This document shows, in pieces, positions 28,703 through 36,986 of a stretch of 61,288 nucleotides of DNA (position 1 is the stretch's first letter; each line of letters starts with the position of its first letter). Where the stretch lies: positions 1 through 61,288 of the forward strand of contig CALWJT010000030.1 of assembly GCA_944381075.1 (NCBI GenBank), given 5' to 3'. The DNA is from an uncultured Clostridia bacterium (GTDB taxonomy: Bacteria; Bacillota; Clostridia; Oscillospirales; CAG-272). The notes under the pieces are model-generated. The model was not told the origin of the DNA. It did no database searches and saw nothing but the letters and a program-made list of their open reading frames with translations. Position numbers and translations under genes: made by a program.

Positions 28703-29758
28703 ATGATCAATCTGGAAAAAGAAATCCGAGAACAGCCGGCGGTGCTTGCCGGCGTTGCGGCAGCGAACATGGATACCATTCGCGCTCTGGTGGCGGAAGT
28801 CCGGGCGGCGGACGTTGCCAGCGTACAGCTTGCGGCACGCGGGACCTCCGACCATGCGGCGATCTATGCCCAATACCTGATCCATACGATCGTAGGCATT
28901 CCCTGCGGCCTTTCCACGCCCTCTGTCGTTTCCAAGTATCATGGGAAGCTTTCCTTTGAGCGGACGCTCGTGATCGGCATTTCCCAATCCGGCAGAGCGG
29001 CGGACGCGCTTGCGGTCGTCGAACGCGCGAATCAGACGGGAGCCGTGACGGTCGCTGTCACCAACGACCCGTTGTCTCCGCTTGCGAAATCCGCAAAATA
29101 TCATTTATACTGCAATGCCGGACCCGAAACCAGCATTGCGGCGACCAAGACCTTTACCTCTCAGATGATGGTGCTTTCTCTGCTTGCCGCCGTATGGGCA
29201 GGCGACGACGCTCTGCTTTCGGCACTTTCCGGCGTCGCCGGCGATGTGGAGCGCCTGCTTACATATATGCCGGAAAAGCTTTCCGGCATCGCGAAGGAAT
29301 ATGAGAACCTGAAATCCGCCGTCGTGCTCGGGCGCGGCTTTGCGTATCCCATGGCATGTGAGGGAACGCTTAAAATTCTGGAGACGAACGGCATCAAAAT
29401 GCGCGGATATGCGGTATCCGATTTTCATCACGGACCGAAGGCGCAGATCCATCCCGGGGACACTGCCATTGTGGTAGCACTCCGCGGCGCAGTCATGGAC
29501 GATGCGATGGAAATGACAGGCGAGCTTTTGAAGATCGGAGCGAAGGTCATCCTCATCACGGACGAGGAATCCTTGTCGAAGAGGACGGACGTCCGCGTCC
29601 TGCTTATCCCGAACAGTACCGCATATCCTGTTCCGGACGCGATTTCCGCCTATTGCGCCGCCGTCACCCTTCAGCTTTTCGCGCTGGAGCTGGTGCTCGC
29701 ACGCGGGATCGACCCCGATGCCTCCAAGGTGCTGAAAAAAGTTACCATTACAGTATAA
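28703..29758 (+). CDS. SIS-domain sugar isomerase/deaminase (GlmS/NagB-II-like)
   Basis: A 351-aa protein with two SIS domains, related to the C-terminal half of glucosamine-6-phosphate synthase but lacking the glutaminase half. Sugar-phosphate motifs include AARGTSDHAA, IGISQSGRAAD, AATKTFTSQMMV, VLGRGFAYPMACEGTLK and FHHGPKAQIHPGD. Relatives convert amino-sugar or fructosamine phosphates. It follows the CapA gene by 18 bases with an AAAGGAGACC site. Substrate cannot be assigned from sequence; a role in amino-sugar salvage from wall or host glycans is plausible. Confidence 0.85.
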   Translation: MINLEKEIREQPAVLAGVAAANMDTIRALVAEVRAADVASVQLAARGTSDHAAIYAQYLIHTIVGIPCGLSTPSVVSKYHGKLSFERTLVIGISQSGRAADALAVVERANQTGAVTVAVTNDPLSPLAKSAKYHLYCNAGPETSIAATKTFTSQMMVLSLLAAVWAGDDALLSALSGVAGDVERLLTYMPEKLSGIAKEYENLKSAVVLGRGFAYPMACEGTLKILETNGIKMRGYAVSDFHHGPKAQIHPGDTAIVVALRGAVMDDAMEMTGELLKIGAKVILITDEESLSKRTDVRVLLIPNSTAYPVPDAISAYCAAVTLQLFALELVLARGIDPDASKVLKKVTITV

Positions 29759-29766
29759 ATCGCTGT

Positions 29767-29782
29767 ATTTTGATATCAAAAT
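29767..29782. promoter_or_regulatory. Operator-like palindrome upstream of aldolase gene
   Basis: A perfect 16-bp palindrome ATTTTGATATCAAAAT (extendable by one base pair on each side) lies between the SIS and aldolase genes. A second short inverted repeat, GCAGCT/AGCTGC, follows at 29785-29799. It is a candidate regulator-binding site for the aldolase gene. Confidence 0.5.
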
Positions 29783-29815
29783 AGGCAGCTTAAAGCTGCA
29801 TGGAAGGAGAAAAAA

Positions 29816-31108
29816 ATGAATTTTGACATGCTGCATCCGGCAGACCAAATCGTAATGATCATGAATCGGATCTATTATTACGGGATGACGACGACAACGG
29901 GCGGAAATCTTTCGATCCGCGATTCTGAGGGCACCGTATGGATCAGTCCCAGCGGGATCGACAAGGGAAGCCTGCGCCGCGAGGACATTATGCAGATCAA
30001 ACCGGACGGGACCATCATCGGTATCCACAGACCGTCCGTCGAATATCCGTTCCACCTTGCGATCTATCAAAAGCGTCCGGACCTGAAAGCGGTCCTTCAT
30101 GCACATCCGCCGGCACTGGTTGCCTTCAGCCTGCTGCGCAAGATCCCGGATACCTCGATTATTCCGGACGCAAGGTTCCTCTCCGGCAAGATCACCATTG
30201 CAAAGTATGCGTGCCCCGGCAGTGCCGCGCTCGGCGACAAGATCTCGGCAGAATTTGAAAAGGGAATCAACACGGTCATTTTGGAAAATCACGGTGTGGT
30301 TATCGGTTCGACTTCGCTCTTCAAAGCGTTTATGAATTTTGAGACGCTCGATTACTGTGCGAGAATCCAGATCAACGCGAAGGCGCTGGGCGGCAACATC
30401 CACGGACTCTCTGAGCGCCATATGGAGATCTATAAAAACAAAACGGCGCCGAGCATGGAGGAATTCGTGCCCGAAACGCATACGAGCGAGGAGCTCGGTG
30501 TGCGCCGCGATATGTGCGAGCTCATCCACCGCGCGTACGGCAATCAGCTTTTCACGAGCGATCAGGGGACCTTCTCCTGCAAGCTCTCAGACGGCTCCTT
30601 CATCATCACCCCTTATGCCAAGGACAGAAATTATCTGGAGCCGGAGGATCTTGTCCTGATTCGGGACGGCAAATGCGAGGCGGGGAAAACGCCGTCGCGC
30701 TCTGTGAAGCTGCATTCGATTCTGTATGAAAAGGATCCCGATATCAAATCCGTTATCGTGGCGCATCCGCCGCACATCATGGCGTTTGCCATTACGGACA
30801 AGGAGTTTGATGCCCGCCTGATTCCGGAAAGCTATATCGCCCTGAAAAATGTACGCAAGTATCCGTTCGGCTCCTCCTTTATGCAGCCGGAGCTTCTCGC
30901 AAAGGAGATCTCCATCAAAAATCCCGTCGTCATCATCGAAAACGACTGTATCATCGCGGCGGGGACCTCGCTTCTCAATGCATTTGACCGTCTGGAGGTC
31001 ATGGAGTACAGCGCAAAATCCCTGGTGGAGGCTGCGAGCCTCGGCGGCGAGGTCATTAAGATCAGTCCCGACGAGGTGAAGGAGATCGAGGTCGCCTTCA
31101 ACCTTTGA
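29816..31108 (+). CDS. Tandem class II aldolase/adducin-family protein
   Basis: A 430-aa protein made of two class II aldolase/adducin domains, about 1-200 and 225-425. The first keeps the catalytic set: Glu76 (SVEYPFH), metal ligands His95 and His97 (LHAHPP) and His159 (ENHGVV). The second has lost most of it: Lys298 in place of Glu, Val315 in place of the first His (VAHPP), and Asp377 in place of the third His (ENDCII). By position after rhaB and rhaA it may be the L-rhamnulose-1-phosphate aldolase (or a fuculose-phosphate aldolase). Usual RhaD is a single domain of about 270 aa, so that role is tentative. GGAAGGAG is the ribosome binding site. Confidence 0.85.
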   Translation: MNFDMLHPADQIVMIMNRIYYYGMTTTTGGNLSIRDSEGTVWISPSGIDKGSLRREDIMQIKPDGTIIGIHRPSVEYPFHLAIYQKRPDLKAVLHAHPPALVAFSLLRKIPDTSIIPDARFLSGKITIAKYACPGSAALGDKISAEFEKGINTVILENHGVVIGSTSLFKAFMNFETLDYCARIQINAKALGGNIHGLSERHMEIYKNKTAPSMEEFVPETHTSEELGVRRDMCELIHRAYGNQLFTSDQGTFSCKLSDGSFIITPYAKDRNYLEPEDLVLIRDGKCEAGKTPSRSVKLHSILYEKDPDIKSVIVAHPPHIMAFAITDKEFDARLIPESYIALKNVRKYPFGSSFMQPELLAKEISIKNPVVIIENDCIIAAGTSLLNAFDRLEVMEYSAKSLVEAASLGGEVIKISPDEVKEIEVAFNL

Positions 31109-31167
31109 TTCCCGTAGGGTGTAAGTCTATCGTATTAAAATAGAGAGGAATAGAGAGGACGATTGGC

Positions 31168-32295
31168 ATGGAGAAAAACTATTATGGAGAGCTCAGCATC
31201 ATCGGCATGAAGGGCTGCGAAAAATTTCTTGAGAATGTCGACTGGTATCTGCATCAATGGCGCAAGGACAAGGAAGGGACCTTCCTTGTCAATGCCGATT
31301 GTCCCCGGTTCGGCTCCGGCGAGGGGAAGGGCATCATTCATGAAACGATGCGCGGTCATGATACCTATATTTTCGCGGACGTATTCAACTACGGCGTGAC
31401 GTATAAGATGTATGGCATGAACGTCCCGATGAGTCCGGATGACCACTATCAGGACCTCAAGCGGATCATTTGCGCCATTGGAGGAAAAGCGCGCCGGGTT
31501 TCCGTGATCATGCCGATGCTCTATGAGGGACGGCAGCATCGCCGTACCTCGCGGGAGTCTCTTGACTGTGCGATGGCGCTTCAGGAGCTTGTTTCCATGG
31601 GCGTTTCTAACATCATCACCTTTGACGCGCACGATTCCCGCGTCCAGCAGGCGATCCCGCAGAGCGGCTTTGACAATGTGCGTCCGTCTTATCAGATGCT
31701 CAAGGCGCTGGTCCGGGAATTTCCGGACATCACCTTTGATAAGGACACGCTGATGATCGTCTCGCCGGACGAGGGGGCAATGTCCCGTTCGATGTACTAT
31801 TCCTCCGTGCTGGGGCTTGAGCTCGGCATGTTCTACAAGCGCCGCAATTATACGATCGTCATCGACGGACGCAATCCGATCGAAGCACACGAATTCCTCG
31901 GCCGTTCCGTCGAGGGCAAGGATATCATCATCGTCGATGATATGATCGCGACCGGTGAATCCATGCTGGACATCGCGGAACAGCTCAAGGAGAAGGGCGC
32001 GCGCCGCGTGTTTATCTTCGCAACGTTCGGACTTTTTACGGCGGGCTGCGACAAGATCGACGCCGCTTATGAAAAGGGGCTGCTCGACAAGATCTTTACG
32101 ACGAACCTCAACTACAGACCGCAAAGCATCATCGACCGTCCGTGGTATGCGGAAGTCAATATGTGCAAATATGTTTCTTATATCATCGATACGCTCAATT
32201 CCGATTCTTCCATCAGCGAGCTGCTCAATCCCGTGGGCCGGATCCACACACTTGTGGACCGCGTGCGTGCGGCGGAAGGGGGAGAATCCCGATAG
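31168..32295 (+). CDS. prs: Ribose-phosphate pyrophosphokinase, long Clostridial form
   Basis: A 375-aa PRPP synthetase-like protein. The domain order is normal: the N-terminal domain has MPMLYEGRQHRRTSRE in place of the classic flexible loop, ITFDAHDSRVQQAIP carries the ATP/metal-binding His, then IVSPDEGAMSRS, and the PRPP loop DDMIATGESM near residue 255. It is longer than typical Prs (about 315 aa), with insertions and a C-terminal extension, a divergent type I know in Clostridia. It probably makes PRPP from ribose-5-phosphate and ATP. It lies 59 bases after the aldolase gene and has a weak GAGGA site. Confidence 0.85.
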   Translation: MEKNYYGELSIIGMKGCEKFLENVDWYLHQWRKDKEGTFLVNADCPRFGSGEGKGIIHETMRGHDTYIFADVFNYGVTYKMYGMNVPMSPDDHYQDLKRIICAIGGKARRVSVIMPMLYEGRQHRRTSRESLDCAMALQELVSMGVSNIITFDAHDSRVQQAIPQSGFDNVRPSYQMLKALVREFPDITFDKDTLMIVSPDEGAMSRSMYYSSVLGLELGMFYKRRNYTIVIDGRNPIEAHEFLGRSVEGKDIIIVDDMIATGESMLDIAEQLKEKGARRVFIFATFGLFTAGCDKIDAAYEKGLLDKIFTTNLNYRPQSIIDRPWYAEVNMCKYVSYIIDTLNSDSSISELLNPVGRIHTLVDRVRAAEGGESR

Positions 32296-32374
32296 CTTCG
32301 ATGCCGTCTTCCGCTTGATACGACGGATGAGACAATACATAACCTTAGAAATTGAATGAAAGAAGGTCTTTTTT

Positions 32375-32626
32375 ATGTCAAACAGCGGTTCCCTTACAGA
32401 AATGTACGAAAGCCTGCCGAAGCTCGCAAAAATCGTCCTGCAGATTTTCTTCGGCGCGATCATCGGCGGTATCTACCGTATTATCCGGTATGTGGAAACA
32501 AGAAATACCGTGACGCTCGTCGTTGGGATCCTGGTCTTGATCACCTTTATCGGCAATCTCATCGCGTGGATCGTAGATCTTGTGACAGAAATCACGGTCG
32601 GCCGCATCACCGTTTTGGCGGACTGA
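32375..32626 (+). CDS. Small two-helix membrane protein
   Basis: 83 aa. Two hydrophobic segments (about 18-30 and 40-65) flank a short polar stretch, ETRNT; the rest is short. It is followed at once by a strong terminator. I recognise no family. The ribosome binding site is AAAGAAGG. It is the last gene downstream of prs. Confidence 0.65.
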   Translation: MSNSGSLTEMYESLPKLAKIVLQIFFGAIIGGIYRIIRYVETRNTVTLVVGILVLITFIGNLIAWIVDLVTEITVGRITVLAD

Positions 32627-32658
32627 AAAAAGAGAGAGGATTTTCCTCTCTCTTTTTT
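32626..32658. terminator. Bidirectional terminator after small membrane protein
   Basis: A perfect 15-bp stem (32626-32640 with 32644-32658, 3-base loop) with A and T tracts. It overlaps the stop codon of the preceding gene. Confidence 0.88.
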
Positions 32659-33044
32659 ATCGGTGAGACTGGCGGGAATCCCCGGCAGAATAGGGAAAGG
32701 CTTTTGCTTTGCCGCTCCTTGAAATGGTACAAGCTCCTTGCAGGCCGCAGGAAAACGGCCTGCAGCCGTATAAAAAGCACGTTTTTTTCGCGGGACAGAC
32801 GGCGGCTCCGGAAGAGCATTTCGCAAAAATGCCGCAAGGATCGCTGCTTTTGAGCATCTGAAAAAAACGAACGGGGAGGGTACTCGCTTCTTCCGGCGAT
32901 TCCAATACCGCAAAGGGACGACATGTATCCGTCCCTTTGCGGTGTTTTGCCTTCTGTGCCGCTTGGACGCGGTTCGAAGCACGGATCGAAGCTCTTTTGA
33001 AAAAATCGATTCCGTGCTTGCAGCGCTTTTTACCTGTACTCCGC
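32659..33044 (+). other. Spacer with orphan terminator-like hairpin, possible small RNA
   Basis: About 385 bases with no gene. A 14-bp stem at 32907-32920 with 32930-32943, followed by GTTTT, would end a plus-strand transcript, yet the preceding gene already has its own terminator. A second stem (GCAGGCCG/CGGCCTGC near 32732) lies in between. No promoter is clear. A small RNA or a read-through backup terminator are both possible. Confidence 0.35.
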
Positions 33045-34148
33045 TCAAAGCTCCAGCTTCATGTCGCCGTCCTTGACCCAGCCGAGCTTTCTCGTCAGGA
33101 AATCGAACAGCAGGGACAGAATGGCCGGAAGCACGAAGCAGACAAGGACAAGTCCCACCCAGTTGAGCGCCGTGACCTCATACGGATATCCGTTGGCCTT
33201 GTCATACCAGCCGAGGATCATTCCGACAGGGCCGAGCATGCCGCAGGTCCCCATACCGGAATTGATGGCGGCGCCGTACATTTTGAGGTCGAATACGCAG
33301 GTCGCGAGCGGACCCGTAATGGCGGAGGCAAGGGTCGGCGCGATCCAGATGCAGGGATTTTTGATGATATTCGGCATCTGGAGCATACTGGTGCCGATTC
33401 CCTGCGAGAGCAGTCCGCCCCATTTGTTCTCACGGAAGCTGATGACGGCGAATCCTACCATCTGTGCGCAGCAGCCGGCAACGGCGGCGGCGCCCGCGAT
33501 GGCAAGCCCCTCCGAGCCGGAGGAAGCCGCGATACTGCCGGTAAGGGAGAGTCCCGCGCAGATGGCGGCGCTTGAGATCGGAAGGGTCAGCACTACGCCG
33601 ATCACCACGGAAACAATGATCCCGGTCACAAATGGCGCCTGAAGCGCTGCCCATCCGATGAATTCACTGATATAGCCAACCGCGATGCCGATATAGGGTG
33701 CGACAAGGAGAGAAAGTCCGCCGCCGACAAAAATCGTGACAAACGGCGTCACGATAATGTCTACCTTTGTTTTTTTGGAGACCAACATCCCGATTTCGAT
33801 GGCGATGATGGCGATGAAGAAAACGGCAAGAGGCCCGCCCGCCTTGCCGAGCGTATTGGCGGCATAGCCGACCGCCGCCGACGAGAAAATGACGAGCGGA
33901 TGTCCGCCGAGCGAATATGCGATGGCAGCGCCCATCGCAGGACCTGCCATTTCCTGCGCAAATACGCCGATTTCACTGAGAAAATCCAGTCCTGGGATCA
34001 TTCCGAGCGCGTTGAAAATCGTGCCAATGAGGAGCGAGGCGAAAAGTCCCTGCGCCATCGCGCCCATCGCGTCGATGAAGTACCGCTTTGCTAATTTGCG
34101 AAGAAGCCCGCCTGCGGTCTTTTTTTCTGTGCCGTCCATTTTTTCCAT
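33045..34148 (-). CDS. PTS EIIC-like membrane permease
   Basis: A 367-aa integral membrane protein with about nine to ten hydrophobic segments. It matches the small stand-alone PTS EIIC-type family (PF13303 type): DAMGAMAQGLFASLLIGTI at the start, GPAMGAAIAYSLGGHPLVI, LPISSAAICAGLSLTG and GMGTCGMLGPVGMI. There is no EIIA or EIIB partner in the window, and members of this family are usually orphans with unknown substrates. It has its own consensus promoter, divergent from pncB. Confidence 0.85.
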   Translation of the reverse strand: MEKMDGTEKKTAGGLLRKLAKRYFIDAMGAMAQGLFASLLIGTIFNALGMIPGLDFLSEIGVFAQEMAGPAMGAAIAYSLGGHPLVIFSSAAVGYAANTLGKAGGPLAVFFIAIIAIEIGMLVSKKTKVDIIVTPFVTIFVGGGLSLLVAPYIGIAVGYISEFIGWAALQAPFVTGIIVSVVIGVVLTLPISSAAICAGLSLTGSIAASSGSEGLAIAGAAAVAGCCAQMVGFAVISFRENKWGGLLSQGIGTSMLQMPNIIKNPCIWIAPTLASAITGPLATCVFDLKMYGAAINSGMGTCGMLGPVGMILGWYDKANGYPYEVTALNWVGLVLVCFVLPAILSLLFDFLTRKLGWVKDGDMKLEL

Positions 34149-34178
34149 TCCTTCTGAAATAATAAAAGTTTACAAATC

Positions 34179-34207
34179 ATCATATCATTTTCACATGTAT
34201 CTGTCAA
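34179..34207 (-). promoter_or_regulatory. Sigma-A promoter for the EIIC-like gene
   Basis: The minus strand reads TTGACA (34202-34207), 17 bases, TATGAT (34179-34184), 30 bases before the ATG. Confidence 0.85.
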
Positions 34208-34245
34208 GAAAAACCTTATTTTCTCTTCTTTTTTTCGGTAAATTC

Positions 34246-34274
34246 TTGCACTTTCGGAAAGGATATATTATAAT
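34246..34274 (+). promoter_or_regulatory. Sigma-A promoter for pncB operon
   Basis: TTGCAC (34246-34251), 17 bases, TATAAT (34269-34274), 33 bases before the pncB start. Confidence 0.85.
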
Positions 34275-34307
34275 AAAACGGAACCATCATTTTGGAGGAT
34301 CTGAAGG

Positions 34308-35747
34308 ATGCTTGACCGTACCAATTATACGATGCTGCTCGACTTTTATGAGCTGACCATGGCAAACGGATATTTTGTATCCGGCAAAGCCGATGAGATT
34401 GCCTACTTTGACGTGTTTTTCCGCGATATTCCGGACGGAGGCGGCTATGCGATCGCCGCCGGCCTTGACGAGGTCATCGGGTATATCGAAAATTTAAAAT
34501 TTACGGAAGAGGACATCGCCTATCTTCGTTCCAAGAAGATTTTTGACGAGAATTTCCTGGAATATCTCAAAACCTTCCGTTTTACAGGGGACATCTACGC
34601 GATCCCGGAGGGTACGCCGATCTTTCCGCACGAGCCGATCATGACGGTGCGCGCCCCTGCCATAGAGGCGCAGTTTATTGAAACGTTTGTCCTGCTTGCG
34701 CTCAACCATCAATCTCTGATCGCGACCAAGGCGAACCGGATCGTGCGGGCTGCGGGAGGACGTCCCGTCGCGGAATTCGGCGCGCGCCGCGCACAGGGAG
34801 CGGAGGGGGCGATCTACGGCGCGCGCGCCGCGTTTATCGGCGGCTGCGCCTCGACCTCCTGCACGATGAGCGACCGGGATTTTCAGGTCAATGCGTCCGG
34901 GACCATGGCGCATTCGTGGGTACAGATGTTCGACAGTGAATACGAAGCGTTCGAGACCTACTGCAAAATTTATCCGAACAATGCGACGCTGCTCATCGAT
35001 ACGTACAACGTTTTGAAAAGCGGGCTCCCGAATGCCATTCGCGCGTTCAAGAACGTGCTTGTCCCGCAGGGGATCCGAAACTTCGGCGTGCGCATCGATT
35101 CGGGCGACATCGCCTATTTGACGAAAAAGATCCGCGCGGCATTTCTTCGCGAGGGCTTTACGGAAGCGAAAATCGTCGTTTCCAATTCGCTTGACGAATA
35201 TATCATCCGCGATATCATCAGCCAAGGCGCGGAAATCGACGCCTTCGGCGTCGGAGAGCGCCTGATTACGGCGAAAAGCGATCCGGTCTTCGGCGGCGTC
35301 TATAAGCTTGTGGCAAAGGAAAAAAACGGTGTGATCGAGCCAAAAATCAAAATCAGCGAAAATCCGGAAAAAATCACCAATCCGCATTTCAAAAAGGTTT
35401 ACCGGATCTATGACAAGGAAAGCGGGAAGGCTGCGGCGGATCTTCTCTGCGTATACGACGAGGTCCTCGACGAATCCCGTCCGCTTGAGATTTTTGACCC
35501 GCAGAATACCTGGAAGCGCAAAACCTTTGTCAATTACCATCTGCGTCCTCTGCTGGAGCCGATTTTCCGTGAGGGAAAGCGGGTATATACGTCGCCGTCC
35601 GCGGCGGAGATCCGCACCTACTGTGCGGAGCAGACCGATAAGCTCTGGGACGAGGTCAAGCGATTTGAAAATCCGCATGCGTATTATGTAGACCTTTCCC
35701 GCAAGCTCTGGGAGATCAAGCAGAATATGCTGCTCATGGAATCATAA
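34308..35747 (+). CDS. pncB: Nicotinate phosphoribosyltransferase
   Basis: A 479-aa NAD-salvage enzyme (nicotinate plus PRPP to nicotinate mononucleotide). Family blocks: LLDFYELTMANGYF, AEFGARRAQGAEGAIYGARAAFIGGC, GTMAHSWVQMF with its catalytic His, and FGVRIDSGDIAYL. The length is normal for the Gram-positive form (about 480 aa). The GGAGG ribosome binding site is followed by an ATG at 34308. It begins an unusual three-gene unit with an AspT-type permease (18-base gap) and a GH78-like protein. Confidence 0.95.
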   Translation: MLDRTNYTMLLDFYELTMANGYFVSGKADEIAYFDVFFRDIPDGGGYAIAAGLDEVIGYIENLKFTEEDIAYLRSKKIFDENFLEYLKTFRFTGDIYAIPEGTPIFPHEPIMTVRAPAIEAQFIETFVLLALNHQSLIATKANRIVRAAGGRPVAEFGARRAQGAEGAIYGARAAFIGGCASTSCTMSDRDFQVNASGTMAHSWVQMFDSEYEAFETYCKIYPNNATLLIDTYNVLKSGLPNAIRAFKNVLVPQGIRNFGVRIDSGDIAYLTKKIRAAFLREGFTEAKIVVSNSLDEYIIRDIISQGAEIDAFGVGERLITAKSDPVFGGVYKLVAKEKNGVIEPKIKISENPEKITNPHFKKVYRIYDKESGKAAADLLCVYDEVLDESRPLEIFDPQNTWKRKTFVNYHLRPLLEPIFREGKRVYTSPSAAEIRTYCAEQTDKLWDEVKRFENPHAYYVDLSRKLWEIKQNMLLMES

Positions 35748-35765
35748 GGAAGGGAGAGGACTGTC

Positions 35766-36965
35766 ATGGCATATCTGGGAGAGGTCGCATCTTCTGTTTT
35801 TTCGATTATTTTCTTTATCGCCGTTATTGCGGCGCTTGGATACCTTGTCGGAGGCATCAGCATCAAGGGCGTATCGCTCGGCACGGCAGGGGTCCTGCTC
35901 ATCGCACTGGTTTTCGGCGTGGTTGCAAGCTATGTTCCGTCTTTTCAGATCGGGGATGCCGTCATTTCGCTGTATAACAGCACGCTGGAGAGCAATTTCA
36001 ATCTGGTTTCCAATATCGGGACGGCATTTTTTGTCACCTCGATCGGTCTTATCGCAGGACCGAAGTTTTTCCGAACCTTCAATCGGAAGTCGCTTTCCTA
36101 TATTTTGATGGGGGTCCTCGTCATCGTTGTCGGCGCGCTTGCCGCTGTGGTCCTGCTTCTTGTCGATTCCGATCTGACCCCCGAGATGGCGACGGGGATC
36201 CTGACCGGCGCGCTCACAAGCACGCCGGGCCTTTCCGCGGCGCGTGAAACGGCCGCGGAGGGCGTGTCGCAGATCACGGCCGGCTATGGGATCGCGTATG
36301 TCTTCGGTGTCCTCGGCGTCGTGCTGTTCGTACAGATCGTCCCGAAGCTCATGCGGGTCAACATCGAAAAGGAACGTGAGTCGTTCCAGGCTGCAAACGT
36401 CATTTCTATCAAGCCAATCACAAGGAAGCTGACAAAGCTCGATCCGTTCGGCGCGTTTGCCTTTTTCCTTGCCATCGTTTTCGGATGCCTCATCGGCGCC
36501 GTTAAGATCCCCGGCATCGACTTTTCGCTCGGAACCTCCGGCGGGACGCTTATTTCCGGTCTTATCATCGGACATTTCGGACACCTTTTCGGCATCGACT
36601 GCCGCATCAGCAAGGAGTCGCTCCAATTCTTCCGCGAGCTGGGGCTTGTGCTGTTCCTCATTGGCGCAGGCGTGCCGGGCGGCGTCAACTTTATGGAAAA
36701 CATCGCGCTCAAATATTTCCTTTACGGCGTCATTCTCACGCTTGTCCCGATGATCGTCGGCTTCCTTGTCGCCAAGTATATTTTTAAGCTCAGTATCTTC
36801 AATAACCTCGGCTCTATCACGGGCGGCATGACAAGCACTCCCGCATTGGACGCGCTGATCCGCTCCGCCGGAACGGACGAGGTTTCCTCCGCATATGCGG
36901 CGACGTATCCCATTGCGCTTGTCTGCGTCGTGCTTGCGGCAAAAATCATAATTATGGCCTTTTGA
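35766..36965 (+). CDS. AspT/YidE-YbjL-like permease
   Basis: A 399-aa integral membrane protein with about ten transmembrane helices. The repeated motif of aspartate:alanine-exchanger (AAEx) family proteins is visible twice: GALTSTPGLSAAR in the first half and GGMTSTPALDALIR in the second, both followed by YGIAY- or YAATYP-type segments. AspT exchanges carboxylates; most Clostridial homologues are uncharacterised. Its TrkA-C regulatory domains, found in many relatives, are missing. It follows pncB by 18 bases, so nicotinate or a related acid is a possible substrate. That is inference. Confidence 0.88.
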   Translation: MAYLGEVASSVFSIIFFIAVIAALGYLVGGISIKGVSLGTAGVLLIALVFGVVASYVPSFQIGDAVISLYNSTLESNFNLVSNIGTAFFVTSIGLIAGPKFFRTFNRKSLSYILMGVLVIVVGALAAVVLLLVDSDLTPEMATGILTGALTSTPGLSAARETAAEGVSQITAGYGIAYVFGVLGVVLFVQIVPKLMRVNIEKERESFQAANVISIKPITRKLTKLDPFGAFAFFLAIVFGCLIGAVKIPGIDFSLGTSGGTLISGLIIGHFGHLFGIDCRISKESLQFFRELGLVLFLIGAGVPGGVNFMENIALKYFLYGVILTLVPMIVGFLVAKYIFKLSIFNNLGSITGGMTSTPALDALIRSAGTDEVSSAYAATYPIALVCVVLAAKIIIMAF

Positions 36966-36986
36966 TCCAATCAGGAAAAGGCCGGA

